This document shows, piece by piece, positions 32,230 through 40,186 of a DNA stretch of 64,000 nt (its first letter is position 1; every line of letters begins with the position of its first letter). The DNA comes from Pseudomonadota bacterium. Its GTDB lineage: Bacteria > Pseudomonadota > Alphaproteobacteria > Rhizobiales > Xanthobacteraceae. The stretch lies in the NCBI GenBank assembly GCA_023404705.1, contig JAEYAU010000261.1:1-64000 (forward strand), read 5' to 3'. Both the position numbers and the translations under genes were made by a program. The notes under the pieces were generated by a model, which saw only the letters and a list, made by a program, of their open reading frames with translations, searched no databases and had not been told where the DNA came from.

Positions 32230-34791
32230 ATGGCCAAGGCTGTCTGGACGGATTCACAGGTCATCAACCAACTGGACAGTGGATCCCACTGGTCCGGCAG
32301 CAGTCTCACCTACGGCTTTCCGACCACGGCGAGCTGGTTCCCCTATTCGGAGAAGAACACCTTTTCGGCGCTGAACGGCTCGCAGCAGACGGCCGCCACC
32401 ATGGCTATCAAGCTGTGGGACGACCTGATGGCGCCGGACTTCTCGCTCGCCGCCAACGGCGCGACCGCGAATATCAAATACTCCAACACGACGACCAATA
32501 TCGGCTACGCGCACGCCTATTATCCGGGCGGCTGGGCCGGCGCAGGCTCGGTCTGGTTCAACTCGAGCTACGGCGCGGGTTCGGGCACCAACAATCTGAT
32601 CACGCCGACTGTCGGCAACTGGGGCTTCCAGACCTTCGTCCACGAGACCGGCCACGCGCTCGGCCTCGATCATCCCGGCACGTACAACGGTGGCTCGCCG
32701 ACCTACACCAACGATGCGCTCTATGCGCAAGACTCCCAGATGTACACCGTGATGTCCTACTTCACGGCGGACAACACGGGCGCCGATTGGTACGCGAGCG
32801 ACGGCCGCTGGTACTACCCGCAGACGCCGATGCTGCACGACGTCATGGCGATCCAGTCCATGTACGGCGTCGAGACCACCACGCGCACCGGCAACACGAC
32901 CTACGGCTTCAACGCCACTGCCGACGTCTGGCTCTACGACTTCACGCAGAACCGCCACCCGGTGCTCTGCATCTTCGACTCCGCCGGCACCGACACCATC
33001 GACCTGTCGGGCTGGAGCTATTCGTGCTCGCTGAACCTGACGCCGGGCACGTTCTCCAACTGCGATATGATGACCTACAACATCTCGATCGCGCAGACTT
33101 CGTGGATCGAGAACGGCATCGGCGGCGGCGGCGCGGACACCATCACGGGCAACGACCTCGCCAATGTGCTCACCGGCCTCGCCGGCAACGACACGATCAA
33201 CGGCGGCCTCGGCGCCGACACGATCTACGGCGGTGACAACAACGACACGCTCACGGGCGGCGCCGGCAACGACATCATCGACGGCGGCAACGGGACGGAT
33301 AGTGCGCGATATTCTGGATCCTCGACCTTCTATACGGCCACGTGGGATGCGGGGCTGAGCGCCTATTTCATCACCGACCTTCGCGGCGGCTCGCCGGATG
33401 GAACCGACCGGGTCAGCGCCGTCGAAAGCTTCATCTTCGCCGACCTGACGCTCAGCGCGGCGAACCTCCTGTCCAGCCTGGCGCCTGCGACCTACGGCAC
33501 CAATGCGGCAGAAGCCATGCAGGGGACCGCCGGCACGGACCGGATCTACGGCATGGATGCCGCCGACAGCCTCTACGGGCTGGCGGGCGACGACATGCTC
33601 AGTGGCGATGGCGGCGACGATCTGCTGACGGGCGGCGCGGGAGCCGATTTCCTCACGGGAGGAACGGGCGCAGATACATTCGTGTTCGCGCGCGGCTTCG
33701 GCGCGGACACGATCGGTGACTTCACGGCCGGCGCAGGCCTCGGCGACAGGATCAGCCTCACCGGGTTCACGAACATTCGCTCCCTGAGCAATGCGCTCGC
33801 TTATGCGACGCAGTCGGGGAACGACACCGTGTTCGACTTCGGCAACGGCGACACTCTCCGCTTGCAGAATGTGCTGAAGACGGCCCTGGTGGCCGATGAT
33901 TTCGTGTTCGGGCCGACGCCGTACGAGGACTTCGATCGTGACGGTGATAGTGACATTCTTATGGTTCGCAGCGCCGACGGCGCGCTCACCATCCAGCACG
34001 TGTCCGATCGAATGGCGCAAGCCGTCGTAGCCGCCGGGCAAATCGGGGTGGGTCAAGTCGTCCGCGGCAGCGGCGATGTTGACCGCGACGGGGATGCCGA
34101 CCTAGTCGTATCTGATGCTGGAGGCACAATCGGAATCTATTCTTTTGAGGGCGGCCAGTCGCCGACCTATTCGGTATTCGCTGTGGTGGGAGCCAATTGG
34201 CATGTCGTGGGATTGGGCGACACCGACCGTGACGGCGACGCCGACATGTTCATTCGCAACGTGGATGGGACTATCGGCCTTTATCTGATCGAAGCAGGTC
34301 AGATGAACTCCTTTTCGGTCGTGGCGCGAACTGGGACCGAGTGGCGAGTGTCCAGTGTCGCTGATTTTGACCGTGACGGTGACGCTGACCTTCAGATCCG
34401 GCGTACTGACGGTACGTTTGGCATTTACGAAATGGAAAATGGACAAGTGCGAGCTTACTCTCTCGTCGGACGTGTTGGCAGCGAATGGAATTTCGTCGGC
34501 AATGCCGATTTCGACCGCGACGGAGACGCCGACATACTAATCCAGAGAGGTAGTGATGGGCTGATGGGAATATACGAGATCGAAAATCGGGAGCTGCGGT
34601 CGTTTGCGTTCATTGGGCAGACCGGTGCGAACGCGCGTGTTGCTGGAGTAGGTGATTACGACCGGGACGGGGATGCTGATATCATGACGCACGACGCGGC
34701 CGGCAATATTGGCATCTACGAGATTGAGTTGCGTCAGATTCAATCGTTTTCAAGCCTTGCTTCGACCACGTCGGATTGGCACATAGTCTGA
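32230..34791 (+). CDS. Serralysin-like RTX metalloprotease with FG-GAP-like tail
   Basis: The 853-residue protein has an N-terminal M10B-type zinc protease domain with HETGHALGLDHP (H138, E139, H142, H148) and Met-turn MYTVMSYF (M175). Two blocks of calcium-binding GGxGxDxL-type nonapeptides follow, at about 296-355 and 430-480. From about residue 575 there are six repeats built around DRDGDADI-like motifs, similar to FG-GAP/VCBS calcium sites, to the end. There is no Sec signal. Such proteins leave through type I secretion, and prsDE is 2.4 kb away. The tail has lower GC than the protease part. Extension after the RTX block is uncommon, because serralysins end soon after it. Confidence 0.92.
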   Translation: MAKAVWTDSQVINQLDSGSHWSGSSLTYGFPTTASWFPYSEKNTFSALNGSQQTAATMAIKLWDDLMAPDFSLAANGATANIKYSNTTTNIGYAHAYYPGGWAGAGSVWFNSSYGAGSGTNNLITPTVGNWGFQTFVHETGHALGLDHPGTYNGGSPTYTNDALYAQDSQMYTVMSYFTADNTGADWYASDGRWYYPQTPMLHDVMAIQSMYGVETTTRTGNTTYGFNATADVWLYDFTQNRHPVLCIFDSAGTDTIDLSGWSYSCSLNLTPGTFSNCDMMTYNISIAQTSWIENGIGGGGADTITGNDLANVLTGLAGNDTINGGLGADTIYGGDNNDTLTGGAGNDIIDGGNGTDSARYSGSSTFYTATWDAGLSAYFITDLRGGSPDGTDRVSAVESFIFADLTLSAANLLSSLAPATYGTNAAEAMQGTAGTDRIYGMDAADSLYGLAGDDMLSGDGGDDLLTGGAGADFLTGGTGADTFVFARGFGADTIGDFTAGAGLGDRISLTGFTNIRSLSNALAYATQSGNDTVFDFGNGDTLRLQNVLKTALVADDFVFGPTPYEDFDRDGDSDILMVRSADGALTIQHVSDRMAQAVVAAGQIGVGQVVRGSGDVDRDGDADLVVSDAGGTIGIYSFEGGQSPTYSVFAVVGANWHVVGLGDTDRDGDADMFIRNVDGTIGLYLIEAGQMNSFSVVARTGTEWRVSSVADFDRDGDADLQIRRTDGTFGIYEMENGQVRAYSLVGRVGSEWNFVGNADFDRDGDADILIQRGSDGLMGIYEIENRELRSFAFIGQTGANARVAGVGDYDRDGDADIMTHDAAGNIGIYEIELRQIQSFSSLASTTSDWHIV

Positions 34792-35162
34792 GCATGTGGG
34801 CAAGCTGCAGCTTTCGGCTGCTGTGGTTTTCAAAACCGGGACGAAAATTGACACTGAGGTGCAGTCCGGGTCCGCCAGCAGCATGGGACCACGAGTGGTG
34901 TCGAGCGCTCCTCACCACGCACGTCAAAGCACACATAGTTTCCCGCCACCCTCTGCACCGGCGGTGCATCTACCGGTCAACAGCCCATCCGTGAAGAGGG
35001 GTACCGCGCGGCTGTAATACGACAGAGGTAGTGGCCCCTAGTCGTCTCTCGGGCATGGGAACATGTTCGAGTCCGTTATTCACGCGCACTTCGGATTAAG
35101 GCTGGACGCCCTCGAGAAGATCGAGTGCAATCAGGTGAGCGCGAAAACCGATCAGGAATCGT
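34792..35162. other. Intergenic region, no firm gene
   Basis: These 371 bases between the protease and the FkbM gene hold a 41-codon frame at 35,063-35,188 (MFESVIHAHFGLRLDALEKIE...) with a weak upstream GGGA. It overlaps the FkbM start and is not convincing; it may be a remnant of another gene. No repeat or hairpin stands out. Confidence 0.4.
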
Positions 35163-36152
35163 ATGCACTGCGAACTTCCCTATTGTGAGAATCCGGCATT
35201 CACTGCAGATCTCCTGCGGCGCGATCTAATGCCCCGGCCGTTCACCGTCGTAGATGTAGGCGTCTACGGGGGGGAGCATCCGCGGTGGCATGCTTTTGGT
35301 GATGCGCTTCAGATCTATGGATTTGATCCCAGAGAGGAAGCGATCAGGCCGCTTCAAGAGCGCGGACCGGTCGTTGGTCAAGCTAGCTATTTTCCTATTG
35401 CGATTGGCGATGAGGACGGCACTCGAGAGTTCACTGTGCGCTCTGACAATCCAGCAGAGAGCTCATTCTATTCGTCGGCCGCGGTAACGCAGAAGCGTGT
35501 TGTCTCCATTCAGCGACTTGATTCACTTGTGGCGGCAAGGCGGATAAGCGCGCCGCACTTCTTGAAGGTTGATGTCGAAGGATTTGAGAAGCACGTGTTA
35601 CTTAGTGCCGTTGACTGTCTCGGACGATCCGTCATTGGAGTCGAACTTGAGACCAACTTCGGCGCATCGTCTGTTTATCCCATCACTCATATCGGCGCTG
35701 CGCTGGAGATCTTGACACCTCTAGGCTTTCGCTTGGCGCACCTCATCATGGCGCGTCACCACGGCCGACCCTCAATTGTGGATGTCTTGTTCTGCAAGGA
35801 AGTTTCGCGCGATACCCCGCCCGAGGACATCGTCCGACTTGCTGCCATCCTGGAGAGCTACAGACTTTGGGAGTTTGCCTCCCGAATCCTCACGGAGCAT
35901 GGGAGCGCGGTAAGCACAGTGATTGATGTCGACCGTGCGCTAGGGCTGCTGTCGCCTTCGGTCCAGGCGGCCGCCAGTCCGACAGCTGACGACGTAAAGA
36001 GTAACTCACGGCGACTGGACGTTCAGAATTGGGAAGCGTCGGCACAGGTTGCATATCTACAGCGACAGATCGAGCAACTGCTACAATCAACCTCCTGGCG
36101 CGTAACGGCCCCGCTCCGGGCGCTTAGTCGTGTCATACGACGCTCGCCTTAA
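35163..36152 (+). CDS. FkbM-family methyltransferase
   Basis: The 329-residue protein has an FkbM-type domain in residues about 25-220: TVVDVGVYGGEHPRW (SAM-binding loop), IYGFDPREEAI, IAIGDEDGTREFTV, RLDSLVAA, and FLKVDVEGFEKHVL, where the acidic residues bind ligand. FkbM enzymes O-methylate sugars or peptides in surface glycans. The C-terminal tail is a coiled coil ending in STSWRVTAPLRALSRVIRR, a linker often seen in glycan-synthesis enzymes. The gene lies in the lower-GC part of the window. Confidence 0.88.
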   Translation: MHCELPYCENPAFTADLLRRDLMPRPFTVVDVGVYGGEHPRWHAFGDALQIYGFDPREEAIRPLQERGPVVGQASYFPIAIGDEDGTREFTVRSDNPAESSFYSSAAVTQKRVVSIQRLDSLVAARRISAPHFLKVDVEGFEKHVLLSAVDCLGRSVIGVELETNFGASSVYPITHIGAALEILTPLGFRLAHLIMARHHGRPSIVDVLFCKEVSRDTPPEDIVRLAAILESYRLWEFASRILTEHGSAVSTVIDVDRALGLLSPSVQAAASPTADDVKSNSRRLDVQNWEASAQVAYLQRQIEQLLQSTSWRVTAPLRALSRVIRRSP

Positions 36153-36328
36153 CACTAGTCCGCCGATGCTGGGTAAATTATGCCGTTGGATTGAACGCTG
36201 CGTGAACTGCGTCTATAGTTTGATCGACCGCAACGCCTCTTCTTTCATATTTTTGCACGTCTGAAACCTCGACAACAGCGGCGGGCAAGAAGTTCGACAC
36301 AACTTTATCTTGAGCCGGAGATCAGCGG

Positions 36329-37459
36329 ATGGACCGACGCGGTTCCAATTGGAAGATCAACGCAAATGTTTTTCTGATATTAATTTCCATAATGTTGATC
36401 AGCCTATTCTGGCTGACTTACGAGAACGATCGACGAATTTTGTCGCGTACCAGGGAGGCCATTCTGTGGTCTGCTGCGGCAGCAGGTCGCGCTGACGAAA
36501 TGGCTTCTGCCATTAATGCGCTTCGGGGGGAAAGGACAGAACTGATCGCGGCTCTTCGGGGAGAGAGGACAGAACTGATCGCAACTCTTAACAAGCACGT
36601 TGCTTCACTTGCGACCGATATTCCTCTTACGCGCGAAGTGATGCTGCGCGCATTTACGGCGCAGCCTATTGTTCTGCAAAAGTTCGACACGCCGGCCTCT
36701 CTCGACTACAATGTGCCTGATGTCTATCGAGGCGACTCCGCGAAACGCCAGGTGACCTGTCCACGGCAAACTCCGGCGACTGCTGTTCTGCTCATCGCCG
36801 GGCAGTCTAACGCCGCGAACCATGTGGAAACCCGCCACGTTGCTGGAGCCAACGTGCTGAACTTCAGCATGTATGACGGGCGCTGTTATGAAACAGCTGA
36901 TCCACTGATTGCCGCAACGGGCACGGGGGGAAATTTTGCGAGCTGGTTGGGCGACGAGCTTGTTCGACGCGGCGAATACAAATCGGTGATCCTGGTAACG
37001 ATTGCCGTTGGTGGCACGTATATCAATGAGTGGGCACCGGGCGGTCGTCTACACCGGCGCTTTCTCGCTGCCATCGAGCGCGCAAGGCAAGCACATCTCG
37101 AAATAACGCATGTGCTTTGGCAGCAGGGTGAAGCCGATATCAGGATTTCCAACGGAGATCTCTACGCCGAGATTTTTGAGGACATCTTTATTAGTCTCCG
37201 CAGGCACGGTGTTCTCGCTCCAATTCTCGTCGCCAGAGGCGTGTACTGCGGGACCACTAATGAGGAGACAAGGCGTGGGCAGGCTAAGATTGTTAATCCC
37301 GGGCGTCGTATTTTTGCGGGACCCGATACCGATACCCTCGGGCGAGAGTTTCGCTACGACAATTGCCACTTCAATGCTCACGGAGCAGAGCGACAAGCCG
37401 CCTTGTGGGCCGATGCCATAGAGGCCGCGCGAATGGTCCCGGACAATTCTGCCCCCTGA
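36329..37459 (+). CDS. SASA-type (sialate O-acetylesterase-like) SGNH hydrolase
   Basis: The 376-residue protein is anchored by one N-terminal membrane helix (VFLILISIMLISLFWL, residues about 14-30), followed by a coiled coil with a short ALRGERTELIA repeat. The catalytic region has LLIAGQSNAANH (serine nucleophile), GTGGNFASWLGDEL, VLWQQGEADI (block with Gln/Gly/Glu) and DNCHFNAHGAERQ (histidine). Such enzymes remove O-acetyl groups from sugars. Facing the periplasm, it could edit an acetylated glycan during export. Confidence 0.85.
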   Translation: MDRRGSNWKINANVFLILISIMLISLFWLTYENDRRILSRTREAILWSAAAAGRADEMASAINALRGERTELIAALRGERTELIATLNKHVASLATDIPLTREVMLRAFTAQPIVLQKFDTPASLDYNVPDVYRGDSAKRQVTCPRQTPATAVLLIAGQSNAANHVETRHVAGANVLNFSMYDGRCYETADPLIAATGTGGNFASWLGDELVRRGEYKSVILVTIAVGGTYINEWAPGGRLHRRFLAAIERARQAHLEITHVLWQQGEADIRISNGDLYAEIFEDIFISLRRHGVLAPILVARGVYCGTTNEETRRGQAKIVNPGRRIFAGPDTDTLGREFRYDNCHFNAHGAERQAALWADAIEAARMVPDNSAP

Positions 37460-37540
37460 CCTTCGGTGCTGCAGCGCTGCGGCCGATTATCGAGATCGTC
37501 GTCAATACTGACAACGAGGCTTCGACTGATGGGAGTCGGT

Positions 37541-38125
37541 ATGACCCATGCCATGACATTTCTGCGAGAGACGGCGGAGATTGCAAGCCGACTTCCGGCG
37601 GAACTCGTCGAGGATCTATGTACCGAGCTCGCCGCATTGCGTGAGCGGGAGGGGCGGCTTTTCGTGATTGGCGTCGGCGGCAGCGCGGGAAATTGCGGTC
37701 ATGCTGTCAACGATTTCCGCAAGCTCTGCGGGATCGAGGCCTACGCCCCGACGGACAATGTATCAGAGCTGACTGCGCGCACGAATGACGAGGGCTGGCA
37801 TACGGTTTTTGCAGAGTGGTTAAAGGGAAGTCGGGCCCATCCCAAGGATGCCCTTTTTGTTCTTTCGGTGGGTGGCGGCAATCTCGAGCAGAACGTGAGT
37901 CCGAACATCGTCGCGGCGATTCAGGAGGCGAAGGAGCGTGGGCTGAAGGTATTCGGGATCGTCGGTCGCGACGGCGGCTACACCAAGAAGGCAGGAGACG
38001 TGGTGGTCGTTGTTCCGACGGTCGAAGAATCTCGGGTCACTCCTCATACCGAGGCCTTCCAGGCCGTCATTTGGCACTGTCTCGTTTCGCACCCAAGTCT
38101 TCAGAGAACAGCAACAAAGTGGTGA
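37541..38125 (+). CDS. SIS-domain protein, GmhA-like
   Basis: The product of 194 residues from ATG 37,541 (GGGAG about 5-9 nt upstream) has a SIS fold: LFVIGVGGSAGNCGHAVNDFRKL, PKDALFVLSVGGGNLEQNVSPNI, GLKVFGIVGRDGGYTKKAGDVVVVVP and a final helix AFQAVIWHCLVSHP. The plan matches sedoheptulose-7-phosphate isomerase GmhA, but the residues at the GmhA glutamate and histidine positions look different (D in NDF; F/W in the last helix), so the substrate could differ. It fits the heptose genes found at 57-62 kb. Confidence 0.75.
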   Translation: MTHAMTFLRETAEIASRLPAELVEDLCTELAALREREGRLFVIGVGGSAGNCGHAVNDFRKLCGIEAYAPTDNVSELTARTNDEGWHTVFAEWLKGSRAHPKDALFVLSVGGGNLEQNVSPNIVAAIQEAKERGLKVFGIVGRDGGYTKKAGDVVVVVPTVEESRVTPHTEAFQAVIWHCLVSHPSLQRTATKW

Positions 38126-38126
38126 T

Positions 38127-40064
38127 CTAGCGCGCCGTCCGGGAATAGCGGGATTGAGGCGTGGCCTCTGCCACTCTGGTCGCAGACGCTGATGGTTCGG
38201 GCCGGGTGCCCGGCGGTCCTTTCCGGACTTGAAAACGCATCATCAAGCTGGTCCACCGTGTAGGGACCGTGTCGCGCTCCTGAGCATGGGCATTCGCGAG
38301 CCGAACCACGGGAGCGAATGCGACGAGTACTAGCGCAGTCAAGATTTCTCGGATGAAGGGCCGATTCTGAAACGAAATGGCTGCGGAAAAGAACAGGTCG
38401 CGCAGGAACGCTGATAGTCGAGAGCCGAAGAAGCGTGCCTCCGAAACGTCGAGATCGGGAAGTGCTGCATCGCAGAAGCTGATATTATCCGCTCGTAGTT
38501 CTCGGCCGCCCTTGTTGAAGACATAGACTACAATGTCTCCACCATCCTTCAGAAGCCGACGGATTCGAGCGTAGAGGCGGCCCAACTCAGCGAGCTCGTC
38601 GATGCTTAGTTCGCAGAAGCATGCATCGAAGTGGTGCGTTATCTGCTCCGATCTGGTGACCAAAGCCGCCGGGTCAACCCGGTCGCTCAACAGCCGATGA
38701 AATAGGGAATCCCCGGATGTGATCCAGAGGATCTCCTTGCCGGCCGATTGCCACGCAAGGAGTTCCGCAAGTGGTGCGTGAGTGTCGATCCAGAGAGGGT
38801 GATAGCGGCCGACACGCGGAACCCTTCCGAAAGTGGCCGCATAAGTTCGCGCGAGAGCTTCCCGCATCGGGCGAATGATGAGCGAGAATTTGCCCGGACG
38901 ACCGGTGGCGTAGGTGACAGAGTTTTGTGAGTCGCCCCGCGCCTGAATCGACGCTTCGCTGTTCCGCCGCTTCATCCGCTGCTTGGCCTGCTCGAACCAA
39001 TCGCCCAACCAAGCGTGACCGATGTGCGACTGAGGTGTCGGATCGAGCCGCTCGAAGATACCCGCCATGTATTCGCGCGACTCTTCGATGACTTGGTCGA
39101 TATCAGAAGGCAAATCACCGGAATGGATTAGCAGAAGTTGCTCGCCGCATTCCCGTTGCTCCTTCGTCGTCCATGTAGACAGATTGCGGGCGATCGCATC
39201 TTGCGAGATCCAGCCTAGACGGACCTGTTCCTCACCGCTGGTCCGTCTCTGCGGCTCGATCATGAAAAAATCATCCGAGTCACCGATGAAATGTCGTCGC
39301 ATCGTGGGGGCCGCCTCGGGAATGAACCCGTAGTCCCACACAAGAACGGGCTCCGTCACGACCCGTTCCGGCTTGATGGCGACAAGGGCGACAGGCCATT
39401 GATACCCAATCAGGGTGCTTTCGTTCACGTACCAATAGAACTGGTCCATCCACAGCTGATGGCACAGGCGCTGATTCACCGTGCGAGCCTTCACGGTGAC
39501 ATGCTTGTGAAGGAGCGCAACTTTCGCCATCTCGCGTGGACTGACGATCAAACTGGCCGTTGTGGAATCCACACGTGTCTCGAGCTGTGGCCAGACATCC
39601 TCTAGGACGACGCGAAAGCTCGGAGCATGCACGACACGCTCACCGCGCTGAAGAAGATTGCCGAGGTGTCGCAGCGATCCATCTGCGATGACAAAGTCTG
39701 CGTTGAGGAACAGCAGGTACGTGTCCGTCATTTTCGGACCAAGGTCAGCGAAGCCGCGAAAGAGCGCGTGCGTCAGGACCACTCCGTAATCGCCCGGCAC
39801 ATCGGTCATCAGGTCGTCAATCGGGACCAACTGCGTGCAACAGATCTTCGAGATCTCTTCGAACGCGCGGCTTTCGCGAATAAGATCGAACAGCCTACGT
39901 TCGGTCACGAGCATGAGATCGACTTCGAAAAGCTGCGCCAGAGCGGGAAGATTTCCGGGCGCAAGAATCGCCGGTAAAGTGATCGACGTGAGCTTCCGCG
40001 CGTAAGATTCGCCCCAGCTCGGAATAATCAATCGCGCCTTTTCGCGCATCGTCATCTCGGGCAT
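38127..40064 (-). CDS. Large glycan-cluster protein of unknown function, paralogue 1
   Basis: The product is about 645 residues from ATG 40,064 (MPEMTMREKARLIIPSWGE); ATGs at 40,055 and 40,049 and a TTG at 40,190 that overlaps the previous stop are alternatives. It has a nucleotide-sugar-transferase-like region: RLIIPSWGESYA, LMLVTERRLFDL, LPALAQLFEVD, YLLFLNADFVIADGSLRHL, MDQFYWYVNESTLIGYQWP and IGDSDDFFMIE. A second domain near the C-terminus (ILWITSGDSLFHRLL; FDACFCELSIDELAELGRLY) resembles a methyltransferase-like fold without clear catalytic signature, then a weak membrane helix. Function is not known; its pair lies upstream. Confidence 0.7.
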   Translation of the reverse strand: MPEMTMREKARLIIPSWGESYARKLTSITLPAILAPGNLPALAQLFEVDLMLVTERRLFDLIRESRAFEEISKICCTQLVPIDDLMTDVPGDYGVVLTHALFRGFADLGPKMTDTYLLFLNADFVIADGSLRHLGNLLQRGERVVHAPSFRVVLEDVWPQLETRVDSTTASLIVSPREMAKVALLHKHVTVKARTVNQRLCHQLWMDQFYWYVNESTLIGYQWPVALVAIKPERVVTEPVLVWDYGFIPEAAPTMRRHFIGDSDDFFMIEPQRRTSGEEQVRLGWISQDAIARNLSTWTTKEQRECGEQLLLIHSGDLPSDIDQVIEESREYMAGIFERLDPTPQSHIGHAWLGDWFEQAKQRMKRRNSEASIQARGDSQNSVTYATGRPGKFSLIIRPMREALARTYAATFGRVPRVGRYHPLWIDTHAPLAELLAWQSAGKEILWITSGDSLFHRLLSDRVDPAALVTRSEQITHHFDACFCELSIDELAELGRLYARIRRLLKDGGDIVVYVFNKGGRELRADNISFCDAALPDLDVSEARFFGSRLSAFLRDLFFSAAISFQNRPFIREILTALVLVAFAPVVRLANAHAQERDTVPTRWTSLMMRFQVRKGPPGTRPEPSASATRVAEATPQSRYSRTAR

Positions 40065-40186
40065 GATCCAACTGTGGATCGGCTGTCTCCAACACGAACT
40101 GTCGTCCGCGTCAAGGTCGTCCGATCCGCGAAATCTTGAGAGCGATCTCCGATCTGCATGCTCTGCTGCGGGCCGATTCGAGCGGA

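Noticed and set aside
35063..35188. A 41-codon frame before the FkbM gene
   Set aside because: Weak ribosome site, no recognisable family, and it overlaps the accepted start; kept only as a note in the intergenic entry.
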